64,000 nt of DNA from a virus, in IMG/VR virus record IMGVR_UViG_3300002835_000050, positions 50,551 to 114,550 of that record; one strand, written 5' to 3'. Within the stretch, counting starts at the first letter, position 1. The number at the start of each line of letters is the position of its first letter. The notes beneath the pieces are model-generated. The model did not search any database. It saw nothing but the letters and a program-made list of their open reading frames with translations, and was not told the origin of the DNA. The position numbers and the translations under genes are program-made. Of this stretch, positions 47,151-55,583 are shown piece by piece.

Positions 47151-48617
47151 ATGTTAAACAATTTAACTAACTATCCTGATCTAATTAGATTAAAAGCTAT
47201 TGTGGATGTACCACAAGACACTGATTTAATTACATTAGGTGTAAGAAATCCAAACTATGATGGTAATTATAGACCAGCATTAAACACATACCGTGATTTT
47301 GCAGATTCTATTTTAGCACAAGTTGTACCAGGTGTTGCAGATGTAAATGCTGCATACACACTATATGTAGATTTAGTATATGGTAATAATGCTACTGCAG
47401 AAGTTGGTTCATTAGTTAATACTTATAAAACTATTGCTGCTGCTACAGCTGCTGCTGTTGCATTAGGATCAAGTATTCCAATCATAATTCATTTGAGACC
47501 AGGTCAATATAATGAAGGTATTGTATTTAGAGATAGAATTTATTATTATGCAGAAAATGGTGTAGTATTTTATACATCTGGAGCAAGTGATTCTGTTTCT
47601 GATCAACAAGCAGTATCTGGATTATTTGGATATGCTCAGTTTACAGGATCGGCATCTATTACTTTAAACTATGGTTGTAATTTAACAATTGAATTTGATA
47701 AAACAGATAATGCAACAACTAATGGATTTTTTCAAATTGTAAACGGAAATGCATTATACTTTCCTAAAATTAATATTAGTTGTAATAGTTTAAAAACAAC
47801 AGCAGCTAATGCAAATGGTTGCCGTATTAGAGGACAAGTAGATATTAACTTAAATGTTAAAGAATTTATTAGATCCCCTTATAGTGTAATTGATGTAAGA
47901 GGTCAAGGATCTGTTACAGGATATACTGGAAAATCAAATATTACATGTCCTACAATAGTTATAGAAGAAGGTGGTCAATTTGGTAACAATGCTTCTTATA
48001 AGCAATGTTTAGTTACTTATGCAGTAGCAGCAACTTCTATAATTACTATTAATGGTAACTTATATAATGAAGTAACTACGGCTACTTTTTTAGGATCTAA
48101 TAGTGGATGTATTTCTGATTGGACAACATCTAATGGGTACACATTAAGACTTAATGGTAATATTTATGCAGGAACTCAAAGAGCAATATTAAACAATAGT
48201 GGTTCTAAACAATTTGTTGAAGGAAATATTAGTACTACTTCTATTGTTGCATCTGTTAGTGCAGGTAGTACACAGATTAAAAATTCTACAATTGTAAGAG
48301 GAGATAGTACAGATGCTAATGCAATTATTGGAGTAGGTGCTGCAAATTTATATTTAAATAGTTGTACTATTTATAATGGAGATGCTGCAGGTGGATTTAA
48401 TACAATTAGTTTAATTTCAGCTTCATCAAGAGTTTATGCTAATAATGTAGTTGGTCAACATGCTAATGCATCAGATTTCTTTATGTCAGGTGTTGCAGGT
48501 TCAAGTGCAGGTATGATTAATGTACAAGCTACAAGAGCAAATAACTCTATCACAAGTTTATATACAGCAACAGGATTTACTCAAGAGGCAAATATAATAG
48601 TGCCACAATACATATAA
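47151..48617 (+). CDS. Beta-helix tail protein with shared N-terminal module (488 aa)
   Basis: The N-terminal LITLGVRNPNYDGNYRPALN and TYRDFADSIL align with the anchor module of the neighbouring genes. After YTLYVDLVYGNNATAEVGSL a long Asn/Ser/Thr/Gly-rich repeat region of short strands (SNITCPTIVIEEGGQFGNNA and onward) looks like a right-handed beta-helix, as in tailspikes. No catalytic residues can be assigned. Probably a host-surface polysaccharide-binding or -degrading fibre. Confidence 0.75.
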   Translation: MLNNLTNYPDLIRLKAIVDVPQDTDLITLGVRNPNYDGNYRPALNTYRDFADSILAQVVPGVADVNAAYTLYVDLVYGNNATAEVGSLVNTYKTIAAATAAAVALGSSIPIIIHLRPGQYNEGIVFRDRIYYYAENGVVFYTSGASDSVSDQQAVSGLFGYAQFTGSASITLNYGCNLTIEFDKTDNATTNGFFQIVNGNALYFPKINISCNSLKTTAANANGCRIRGQVDINLNVKEFIRSPYSVIDVRGQGSVTGYTGKSNITCPTIVIEEGGQFGNNASYKQCLVTYAVAATSIITINGNLYNEVTTATFLGSNSGCISDWTTSNGYTLRLNGNIYAGTQRAILNNSGSKQFVEGNISTTSIVASVSAGSTQIKNSTIVRGDSTDANAIIGVGAANLYLNSCTIYNGDAAGGFNTISLISASSRVYANNVVGQHANASDFFMSGVAGSSAGMINVQATRANNSITSLYTATGFTQEANIIVPQYI

Positions 48618-48619
48618 TT

Positions 48620-48931
48620 ATGACTACATTTATTTCAGCAGGTCAATCAGATATCACAATTGAATTAGTATTAGTTACTAAAACAGTTGATAATGAGACA
48701 ATTAACTATACAGTTACTAAAGATACTTTATCTACAGAAGATCAAAAAACATATGCAGATTTTGTAAATGTTTTTGCAGCAAATACTACAACTATAATTA
48801 ATAATACAGATGATGTAGAAATGAGTAGAATGACATCAGAAATCATTAATGAAGATGTAGTAACTCTTGATTACACTACACTATCTGATAAGGATAAAGA
48901 AATTTATAATAACTTTTTATTACTAAGTTAA
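48620..48931 (+). CDS. Small tail-associated protein (103 aa)
   Basis: MTTFISAGQSDITIELVLVT ... TINYTVTKDTLSTEDQKTYA. The strand-rich start and helical end suggest a small structural or fibre-assembly protein. It is 2 bases from the tailspike-like gene and precedes a terminator. Function unknown. Confidence 0.62.
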   Translation: MTTFISAGQSDITIELVLVTKTVDNETINYTVTKDTLSTEDQKTYADFVNVFAANTTTIINNTDDVEMSRMTSEIINEDVVTLDYTTLSDKDKEIYNNFLLLS

Positions 48932-48954
48932 TAAATTTAAACAATAACTAGAAG

Positions 48955-48983
48955 ACCTTAGATTTAAACATCTAAGGTTTTTT
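48955..48983 (+). terminator. Factor-independent terminator
   Basis: Stem ACCTTAGAT/ATCTAAGGT (48955-48978) followed by T6. It separates the first tail-fibre transcript from the second. Confidence 0.88.
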
Positions 48984-48997
48984 GGTTTATAAGATAT

Positions 48998-49011
48998 TTT
49001 TTTGTATATTA
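48998..49011 (+). promoter_or_regulatory. Promoter-like 14-mer TTTTTTGTATATTA
   Basis: Third exact copy, 26 bases before the gene at 49038 and again directly after a terminator. Confidence 0.6.
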
Positions 49012-49037
49012 TATTATAAACTTATATATGTATAGCC

Positions 49038-49847
49038 ATGTTAAATAACTTAACAAATCTTTATAATCTTATAAAAACCAGACAGATATTAAAAGCTCCT
49101 GTTAACAATGCTTTGGTAACTCTTGGAGTACAAGATTCTCAATATGATGGTGGATATAAACCAATGGCTATTACTACAGAAGATTTTTTATCTGAGTGTG
49201 TACAATCTGTTACAGGTTTAAACACAGATAATACAGATCCTCAAAATCCTATTGTTAAAGTTTCAGTTGATAATAGTTCTATTACAGGATTAGGTACTCC
49301 GGCAAGCCCTCTTGTAGCAAATATACCAGACACATTAAATTATGGTTTATTTACACAAACTGTATCAAGTACTCCTATTACAAATACAATTGTTGAATCT
49401 AGTTTAATTGGTACAGGAGTAGGAAGTTTATCAGTTCCAGCAAATGCATTTCAAGTTGGAGATTCATTTCATGCAAAATTAATTGGCCATTTATCATGTA
49501 ATGGTTCAGCTACACTTAGACTTAGAGTAAAATCAGGAACTGTCCTTTTAGCTGATACTGGTGTAATTAATATGGAAGCAGCTACTAATAAACATTGGGA
49601 AATAAATATATATTTTACAGTAAGAACATTAGGAGCAGTTGGTGTAGCGTCAATAGCATCTGGAGGTATATTTTCTTATACTAAGAACTCTGGGACTAAT
49701 TTTGAAGGAACTAATTTTAGTATTATAAATAATACAACTTTTAATACAACAGTTAGTAATACATTAATTGTTACAGCTGAATGGGGTGCAGCAAATGCAG
49801 CTGACTCCATATATTCTGAAATATTTACATTATCAAAAACTTATTAA
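49038..49847 (+). CDS. Tail or receptor-binding protein with shared N-terminal module (269 aa)
   Basis: The N-terminal LVTLGVQDSQYDGGYKPMAI followed by TTEDFLSE is the fourth member of the anchor family. Residues about 60-100 form a Ser/Asn/Gly linker (VTGLNTDNTDPQNPIVKVSV). The C-terminal half is a beta-sandwich-like domain (FHAKLIGHLSCNGSATLRLR, EINIYFTVRTLGAVGVASIA). Likely a distinct receptor-binding head. Confidence 0.72.
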   Translation: MLNNLTNLYNLIKTRQILKAPVNNALVTLGVQDSQYDGGYKPMAITTEDFLSECVQSVTGLNTDNTDPQNPIVKVSVDNSSITGLGTPASPLVANIPDTLNYGLFTQTVSSTPITNTIVESSLIGTGVGSLSVPANAFQVGDSFHAKLIGHLSCNGSATLRLRVKSGTVLLADTGVINMEAATNKHWEINIYFTVRTLGAVGVASIASGGIFSYTKNSGTNFEGTNFSIINNTTFNTTVSNTLIVTAEWGAANAADSIYSEIFTLSKTY

Positions 49848-49857
49848 ATTATAAATT

Positions 49858-50214
49858 ATGTCAATAGGAAATTTAAAAGATTACGGAAACAAAGGAAATA
49901 ACTTTCCGTGGCAATATAAAATGTTATTAGGATTAGATAAAATCTTAGCAGCAATATCAGGTGGTCCAGGATCATTCTTAGCTCCACAAGTTAGAGTTCC
50001 GCATTATGAATTAAGTACTTCAACAGGTACTACTTTATCTGGAGCATTTAGTTTTTCAATAGCTAATGTAGGTGCTGCTGACGGTACAATTTCTGGTAGT
50101 ATTATTAAGCCAGGAGTAACTGTAAACTTTGATGCGGGAGCTTTAAACAATACTTTAAACAGCATTAACTATAATGCTACAGGAACAACATTTGTAATAA
50201 CTTATATATCTTAA
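49858..50214 (+). CDS. Structural protein (118 aa)
   Basis: MSIGNLKDYGNKGNNFPWQY followed by KMLLGLDKILAAISGG; the 'GNLKD.G.KGnN.P.Q.K.L.gl..i' start is typical of short crAss-like and Bacteroidota phage virion proteins. The C-terminal two-thirds is beta-rich. Probably a tail or head-decoration component. Confidence 0.75.
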   Translation: MSIGNLKDYGNKGNNFPWQYKMLLGLDKILAAISGGPGSFLAPQVRVPHYELSTSTGTTLSGAFSFSIANVGAADGTISGSIIKPGVTVNFDAGALNNTLNSINYNATGTTFVITYIS

Positions 50215-50218
50215 GAAC

Positions 50219-51937
50219 ATGAGTACATTTATACAAATAGCTGGGTCTAGTGCACCTAATAATTCTTGTATTACGGATACATCATTAATTGGTGCAGCAG
50301 GATTACAAACAAATGAGATTCAAAATGGTGACTATCTTTTATTTTGTGGATCAGGAAAATTTGGATGGACTAATGGAGGATGGGATGCTGTAGTAAATAC
50401 AGCTTTACCTGGTTTTGTTACTAATGTAAGAAATAGAAATTTAAATTCAGGAATTACTTTATCTGCAGATTTATTTCCTGGAGACATTATTAAATTTTCT
50501 GGTACAAGTTATATTAGTTATAGCGACCAACCTGTTGTTTTAACAAAGTTATCGGTTGGTTTAGTATTTGCAACTTGTGATAATATTAGAAATAATGATA
50601 GAGATATCCCATTATCTACTATTATTACTACACAAAACTTTGACTATACATATCCTACTAATAATCAAACTGGGTATTTATGTTTTTTAATAGAACATAC
50701 TGTAACTCAAACTTTTTTAGCAGGGGAAACAGTTTTTTATGCTGTGTTTGGTTGTGATAATAAATCTGAAACTTTAGTGACACCAAGTGTTAGTTTTTCA
50801 TTAGGTACTGTAAGAAATTGCGGTGAAGTAGATTTAACTCCAAATATGGAATTACAATTATGTTGTGATCCATCAATTGTTGATATTGTATATGATACAA
50901 CATTAACAGTAGGAGATTTTTTTGTAGATAATGAAGGAAACTGTTGGGAAGCTCAAGCTAAAACAGGAGCACAAGTAACTAGTGTAAGAACAGTAACTAC
51001 AAAGTATACCTCTTGTGAAGAATGTATTAGCTTTAATGAATGCCCTGATAATATAATAGTTGAATCATGTTGTTTTATGGGAGCTGAAACATTTACAGCT
51101 TCTTTACCTGGTGTTTCAGTAGGAGATGTTTTTGTTGATACATATGGTTTCTGTTGGGCAGCTATTGATGAAACTTCTGGTCCTATTACAGGTATGGTTA
51201 TGATTGATACAAATTATGGTCCGGAAGCATGTGAAGATTGTTTAAATATAAATGCATGTCCTGAAATTATTAAATTAATACCATGTTGTGAATATATAGG
51301 AGGAACAGAAATATTAACTACGGCTGCATTATTTGGTTATACACCAGTAGAGGGAGAACTTGTTTCAGATACATTTGGTAATTGTTATACAGTACGGTTA
51401 GGTTATACTGGTAGTATTTCAGCACCGTTCATTGAATTTGGAACTAGTTATGGAGAACCCGATGAACCATGTATACCTTGTATAGAGGTTAATGCTTGCG
51501 GTCAACCATTATATTATAATGTTATTAATTGTTGTACAGGTGATACAGAAGTTATAGTAATTGATACTTTAATAGCACCAGAAACTGTAATAATAATAAC
51601 TACTACTACTTCTCCACTTTTTCCACAATGTTGGAAAGTTGTAAGTTTTAGTAATACAGGAACAGCAACAATAATATTAGATACATTTATCAAAGATGCA
51701 AAGGACTGTAATGATTGTGTTAAGGAACATGGTTGCATTACTTATTATGAAGTAGCAGACTGTTGTGATATTGTTCCAAATGGAGTAATGTTATTACCTG
51801 ATAATCTTGATTTAACACTTGTATACCGTGATGATACTGGAACATGTTGGTCAATTGTAGGACCTACAGTAGGACCCGCTACAGTTGTATGGAATGGTAA
51901 TAATAGAGAATCATGTAGTGAGTGTGGTTGTGGTTAA
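50219..51937 (+). CDS. Cys-rich repeat tail protein (572 aa)
   Basis: The first about 200 residues are a beta-rich domain. From about residue 215 on, at least five repeats of 70-85 residues follow. Each has CC near its start (CCDPSI, CCFMGA, CCEYIG, CCTGDT, CCDIVP), a Cys-Trp or Cys-Tyr pair (NCWEA, FCWAA, NCYTV, QCWKV, TCWSI) and a CxxC near its end (CEECI, CEDCL, CIPCI, CNDCV, CSECGCG). The regular pairs suggest disulfides or metal-bound modules in an extended fibre. It needs much Cys, and a tRNA-Cys lies upstream. Confidence 0.82.
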   Translation: MSTFIQIAGSSAPNNSCITDTSLIGAAGLQTNEIQNGDYLLFCGSGKFGWTNGGWDAVVNTALPGFVTNVRNRNLNSGITLSADLFPGDIIKFSGTSYISYSDQPVVLTKLSVGLVFATCDNIRNNDRDIPLSTIITTQNFDYTYPTNNQTGYLCFLIEHTVTQTFLAGETVFYAVFGCDNKSETLVTPSVSFSLGTVRNCGEVDLTPNMELQLCCDPSIVDIVYDTTLTVGDFFVDNEGNCWEAQAKTGAQVTSVRTVTTKYTSCEECISFNECPDNIIVESCCFMGAETFTASLPGVSVGDVFVDTYGFCWAAIDETSGPITGMVMIDTNYGPEACEDCLNINACPEIIKLIPCCEYIGGTEILTTAALFGYTPVEGELVSDTFGNCYTVRLGYTGSISAPFIEFGTSYGEPDEPCIPCIEVNACGQPLYYNVINCCTGDTEVIVIDTLIAPETVIIITTTTSPLFPQCWKVVSFSNTGTATIILDTFIKDAKDCNDCVKEHGCITYYEVADCCDIVPNGVMLLPDNLDLTLVYRDDTGTCWSIVGPTVGPATVVWNGNNRESCSECGCG

Positions 51938-52427
51938 AAAAGAAAACATATCTATAATATTAACTCTTTGTTTAGGGGTAATGTGTTTTGTCTTATTAAT
52001 AAGAGATCCAAAACAAGTATACCCTATATCTACTCAAAAAACAATTGAGAAAAGAATAGAAGGTAAGGAGACTATTATTAAAGAGAAAGGTAAGGTTATT
52101 GATAATAGTAAACTTATTATTAATGAACTTAACCATGGGTTGCATGACTTACAGTCTCAACTAGATGCTGTTAAAAATTCCAGAGATACTTTTAGTATAG
52201 TACAGATCCAGGATACAATGATTCATACTCTATACCGTAGAGATAAAGAAAAAGACTTGATTATATCAAGTCAAGACACTATAATCACTGCACAACGCTA
52301 TATAATCAATTCTAAGGACACTATCATATCATCCTTAACACTAGACATAAAAAAAATAAAAAGACAACGGAACTGGTCTTATATCCTTAATGGGATATTA
52401 GCCGGTGCATTAATATTAAAGCCATGA
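51885..52427 (+). CDS. Spanin- or holin-like membrane protein (about 165-180 aa)
   Basis: A hydrophobic segment (ISIILTLCLGVMCFVLLI) near the N-terminus is followed by a long polar coiled coil (KRIEGKETIIKEKGKVIDNS, ELNHGLHDLQSQLDAVKNSR) with several DT.I repeats and a short hydrophobic end (NWSYILNGILAGALIL). The true start may be a GTG at 51930, overlapping the previous stop by 8 bases. Likely an i-spanin-type or lysis-associated protein. Confidence 0.6.
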   Translation: MYGMVIIENHVVSVVVVKKENISIILTLCLGVMCFVLLIRDPKQVYPISTQKTIEKRIEGKETIIKEKGKVIDNSKLIINELNHGLHDLQSQLDAVKNSRDTFSIVQIQDTMIHTLYRRDKEKDLIISSQDTIITAQRYIINSKDTIISSLTLDIKKIKRQRNWSYILNGILAGALILKP

Positions 52428-52690
52428 CATACGGAGAATTAATTCAAGCAGGTCTGATTACTGCATTAGCTGTAATAGGCTATTTTTTAAGAATGGTCCA
52501 TACGGACGTTAGAAAAACAGTAGAAGATATGGGTAAATTAAAAGGTAAAGTAGAACTTGTAGAACAAGAAGCAAGATTAAAATACCAAGCAATACAAGAA
52601 CAAACTCAATTAGAACTTAAAATGCTTGCAAGAAATGTAAGTGATTTATCTACTGCAGTTAAAGAGTTAATGTTAAAATTACATAATTAA
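52424..52690 (+). CDS. Small membrane/coiled-coil protein (88 aa)
   Basis: An N-terminal hydrophobic helix (LIQAGLITALAVIGYFLRMV) and a C-terminal charged coiled coil (KLKGKVELVEQEARLKYQAI). Overlaps the previous gene by 4 bases. Suits a small holin or a peripheral lysis protein. Confidence 0.66.
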   Translation: MTYGELIQAGLITALAVIGYFLRMVHTDVRKTVEDMGKLKGKVELVEQEARLKYQAIQEQTQLELKMLARNVSDLSTAVKELMLKLHN

Positions 52691-52691
52691 T

Positions 52692-52898
52692 ATGGATACA
52701 ACATCAGTAGCAAACGGTGCACAGGACTTTGGTGTATTTGCACAGTTAGGAAATTATGGTCCTGCGGGATTAGCAGTTTTAGCTTTAGGATATGTTGCAT
52801 GGATCTTTATTAAAAGACATCTTGCTGAGAAAGATAGACTTAAAGAAGAGTTAATTAAAACAGCTAAAAAGAAAACAAGAACAACTAAAAGTAAATAG
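52692..52898 (+). CDS. Small holin-like membrane protein (68 aa)
   Basis: A single transmembrane helix (PAGLAVLALGYVAWIFI) and a strongly basic C-terminus (LKEELIKTAKKKTRTTKSK). The next gene (52901) has the same layout (LGFAVLGLGYLCWIFL), so the two look like paralogues. Possible holin/antiholin pair. Confidence 0.68.
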   Translation: MDTTSVANGAQDFGVFAQLGNYGPAGLAVLALGYVAWIFIKRHLAEKDRLKEELIKTAKKKTRTTKSK

Positions 52899-52900
52899 TC

Positions 52901-53146
52901 ATGTCATTTGGAATATTTGAAAGTTTAACTCAATATGGTATCTTAGGTTTTGCAGTCTTAGGATTAGGTTATTTGTGCTGGATTTTTCTTAATAGACTTA
53001 TGAAGAGTGAGGATGATTATAGATCAAGAGTTGAAGAGTTAGAAGGTGAGTACAGAGAAGACTTAGAAAAAAAGTTAGAAGAAAGTACAGAACATTCTAA
53101 GAGTTTAAAGGAAACAGTTTTGACATTGTTTGGTAAGAAGAAATGA
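52901..53146 (+). CDS. Small holin-like membrane protein, paralogue (81 aa)
   Basis: One transmembrane helix (GILGFAVLGLGYLCWIFLNR) followed by an acidic/basic coiled coil (RVEELEGEYREDLEKKLEES) instead of the basic tail of its neighbour. Overlaps the next gene by 4 bases. Confidence 0.66.
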   Translation: MSFGIFESLTQYGILGFAVLGLGYLCWIFLNRLMKSEDDYRSRVEELEGEYREDLEKKLEESTEHSKSLKETVLTLFGKKK

Positions 53147-53532
53147 AAAAGAATAAAAGAATCATATTAGGTTCTGCTATTGGATTCATAGCACTTATTT
53201 GTTTTCAAGTATTTTCAACTGGTCATGGTCATGTTGTAGTAGTTGAAAAGAATGAAGTACTTACTACTGCAAATCAGACACTTACAAAACAAAACGGAAG
53301 TTTAAAAAAAAGTGTTAATTCATTAAAGGCTAAGAATGAAGCACTTGTGGAAGATAAAGCTAATTTAGAGTCTATGGTTTCAGAAGTTATTGGAAGTTTA
53401 GATAGCACTAATGCAGTTGTAAAAGATATTAAAAAAGAATTGTCAGATGAAAAAGCTATTAATATTAAGCAGTCTACTGGTGAGCAGTTTGATTTTCAGC
53501 CAATCAAACTACCCGCTTCAGACGGTAATTAA
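53143..53532 (+). CDS. Membrane-anchored coiled-coil, i-spanin-like (129 aa)
   Basis: An N-terminal hydrophobic anchor (RIILGSAIGFIALICFQVFS) followed by a long coiled coil (NQTLTKQNGSLKKSVNSLKA and onward) and a short polar end. The last 86 bases are also read in another frame as the signal peptide region of the next gene, as in Rz/Rz1 pairs. Likely spans the periplasm for outer-membrane disruption. Confidence 0.66.
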   Translation: MKKNKRIILGSAIGFIALICFQVFSTGHGHVVVVEKNEVLTTANQTLTKQNGSLKKSVNSLKAKNEALVEDKANLESMVSEVIGSLDSTNAVVKDIKKELSDEKAINIKQSTGEQFDFQPIKLPASDGN

Positions 53533-54004
53533 AGGTGACTCAGTTGTTATTCTTACAAAAGCACAAGCAAAGAATATCAATGACATATTTGAAAGCCAGA
53601 AAGCTAAGATAGCTGCCTTTAAAATTGAGGTAGCTAGTAAAGATAGTTTACTTGCTATTAAAGATACATTACTAATTCAGAAGACAGAACTTATAGAAAC
53701 ATTTACCTATAACTTAGAATTAGCAAAAAGATTAGATTTATTAGAGCATTGGTTACTAAATGCTGCAATAAACAACACATGGTTATATTATTCATGGAAA
53801 GATACTTTAGTATATTCTGTAGATTTAAGTCAACATTATGTTAGAAAGGATGATCATACAGGAGACATATTTTTTTATAGATATGATGAACCTGTAAATA
53901 CAGAAGAAGACCAGGAAGAACCACATAAGTATTGGTATACAGATATTATTAAACCTAAGAGACCTAAAGTAACATTAGCTCCCTTATTAAATTATAAACA
54001 ATGA
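53447..54004 (+). CDS. Exported coiled-coil protein, overlapping reading frame (185 aa)
   Basis: A signal peptide (MKKLLILSSLLVSSLIFSQS) is encoded inside the 3' end of the previous gene in a different frame. The mature part is polar and partly coiled coil (NDIFESQKAKIAAFKIEVAS), with an aromatic Asp/Glu-rich C-terminal half. No lipobox Cys is present, so it is not a classical o-spanin, but position and overlap suggest the same role. Its stop overlaps the next start by 4 bases. Confidence 0.68.
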   Translation: MKKLLILSSLLVSSLIFSQSNYPLQTVIKGDSVVILTKAQAKNINDIFESQKAKIAAFKIEVASKDSLLAIKDTLLIQKTELIETFTYNLELAKRLDLLEHWLLNAAINNTWLYYSWKDTLVYSVDLSQHYVRKDDHTGDIFFYRYDEPVNTEEDQEEPHKYWYTDIIKPKRPKVTLAPLLNYKQ

Positions 54005-54276
54005 AAAAGTTTTTTAGAGAATTAATTAGTGACAATAACAATATTAATGAACAAGCATTTGTAGGAGTTATCTCTTTCTTTGCTATGGTCTTTGTATTAT
54101 TGGTAGATGTAGTAACAGGAATGTTAAGTAAAGAATTGATTATCAAGGAGTTTATCTTTGATGGATTTATGATTCTTACACTTGGTGCATTTGGTATTAC
54201 AACAGCAGGTAGAATTATGTCATTAAAGAAAAAAGCTGAAAACAAAGAAGAAACTTCAGAAGAAGTAGTAGATTAA
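54001..54276 (+). CDS. Small membrane protein (91 aa), phage holin candidate
   Basis: The first hydrophobic segment (AFVGVISFFAMVFVLLVDVV) and the second (FIFDGFMILTLGAFGITTAG) suggest two helices, with a charged C-terminus (KKKAENKEETSEEVVD). Adjacent to the endolysin gene. A holin is the likely role. Confidence 0.68.
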   Translation: MKKFFRELISDNNNINEQAFVGVISFFAMVFVLLVDVVTGMLSKELIIKEFIFDGFMILTLGAFGITTAGRIMSLKKKAENKEETSEEVVD

Positions 54277-54293
54277 CAATAAAAATAAACAAG

Positions 54294-54773
54294 ATGCAAT
54301 TAAGTAAGAATTTAGCACTAGCAGAAGTAACAAGAAGTGAAACTGCAAAAAGAAAAGGAATTAGCAACATGCCAACTCCAGAACACATTGAGAACTTTAA
54401 AAAGTTAGCTGAGAATGTGTTTCAACCAATTAGAGAACACTTTGGAGTTCCTATTCATTTGAGCTCTGGGTACAGAAGCAAAGCCTTGAATACTGCGGTA
54501 GGGGGGAGTTTGTCCAGCCAACATTGTACAGGTGAAGCAATTGATATTGACATGGATGGAACATCAATTACTAATAAGCAAGTTTTTGATTTCATTAAGC
54601 AACATGTAAATTTTGATCAAATGATTGCTGAGTTCCCTGTAAATGGAAACCCAGCTTGGGTACACGTATCTTACGAATCAACTGGCAAACAAAGAAAACA
54701 AATATTGGTTGCTAAGAAAGTTGGATCAGCAACTAAATATATACCATATAAAACAGATGCAGATTTAAAATAA
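54294..54773 (+). CDS. M15-family peptidase (endolysin)
   Basis: 159 aa. IHLSSGYRSKALNTAVGGSL then SSQHCTGEAIDIDMDG gives the S.H..G.A.Di metal-binding motif, and the C-terminal NPAWVHVSYES the HxS/T end of the M15_3 family. These D,D- or L,D-type peptidases cut host peptidoglycan. No signal peptide, so it needs the holin. Followed at once by a homing nuclease (TAATGG). Confidence 0.9.
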   Translation: MQLSKNLALAEVTRSETAKRKGISNMPTPEHIENFKKLAENVFQPIREHFGVPIHLSSGYRSKALNTAVGGSLSSQHCTGEAIDIDMDGTSITNKQVFDFIKQHVNFDQMIAEFPVNGNPAWVHVSYESTGKQRKQILVAKKVGSATKYIPYKTDADLK

Positions 54774-55417
54774 TGGCTTACTTGTATAGACATATCAGAT
54801 TAGATAAGAATGAACCTTTTTACATTGGTATTGGAAAAAGTGAATCAGATTATAATAGAGCATACTTTAAATCTAGCAGAAATACATATTGGAAAAATAT
54901 TGTAAATAAAACTGAATATAGAGTAGAAATATTATTAGATGATTTATCTTGGGAAGAAGCTTGTGAAAAAGAAAAAGAATTTATTAAACTGTATGTTAAG
55001 AATACACAAGGAGGACTATTATGTAATATTGCAGATGGTGGAAATGGGGGATATCTTGGTAAAGAGATAAATCTTAAAAGAAAAAAATCATTAATGGGTC
55101 ACCCGGTTAGTGAAAAAACTAAAGAAAAAATTAGATTTAAAGCTATTGGTAGAAAACCTTCTAATGAGACTAAAGAAAAAATGTCTTTAACTCATAAAAA
55201 AAATAAAACTGGTCATTGGTTAGAAAGTAAAGGGCATAAAAATGGTAAAGCATTTAAAGTGTTTCAGTACTCACTTGATGGTATTTTTATTAAAGAATGG
55301 GCTTGTGCAAAATATGCAATAGATTACTATAACTTAAATAAAACTGCAATAACAGATTGTCTGAAAGAAAGACAAAAATCTGCAGGTGGTTTTATTTGGT
55401 CAAACATTTTAAAATAA
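54773..55417 (+). CDS. GIY-YIG homing endonuclease with NUMOD DNA-binding repeats
   Basis: 214 aa. YLYRHIRLDKNEPFYIGIGK is a GIY-YIG core (YLY...YIGIG), with RAYFKSSRNTYWKNIVN and a Glu in EEACEKEKEFIKLY. The middle has NUMOD3-type repeats (GHPVSEKTKEKIRFKAIGRK, PSNETKEKMSLTH), and the C-terminus FKVFQYSLDGIFIKEWACAK resembles NUMOD1. Typical group-I-intron-type or free-standing homing nuclease. Its start overlaps the endolysin stop; neighbours look intact. Confidence 0.87.
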   Translation: MAYLYRHIRLDKNEPFYIGIGKSESDYNRAYFKSSRNTYWKNIVNKTEYRVEILLDDLSWEEACEKEKEFIKLYVKNTQGGLLCNIADGGNGGYLGKEINLKRKKSLMGHPVSEKTKEKIRFKAIGRKPSNETKEKMSLTHKKNKTGHWLESKGHKNGKAFKVFQYSLDGIFIKEWACAKYAIDYYNLNKTAITDCLKERQKSAGGFIWSNILK

Positions 55418-55422
55418 AAAAT

Positions 55423-55581
55423 ATGAAATTCAGAAACAGTTGGAAATCAGTAAATAAACAGTGGGATAAAGTATCAATTAGATTGAGAATATCTTCATTG
55501 GATATTTTAACTATAGAAGTAGACATATCTAGAGAATTCTATATGTTTACTTTATTTAACTTAACAATAAAAAATAGATAA
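55423..55581 (+). CDS. Small basic protein (52 aa)
   Basis: The start MKFRNSWKSVNKQWDKVSIR at 55423 is chosen because it follows the homing-nuclease stop. Strand-rich middle (RISSLDILTIEVDISREFYM). Located 2 bases before the next gene. Function unknown; it might be partially truncated by the nuclease insertion. Confidence 0.5.
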   Translation: MKFRNSWKSVNKQWDKVSIRLRISSLDILTIEVDISREFYMFTLFNLTIKNR

Positions 55582-55583
55582 TT

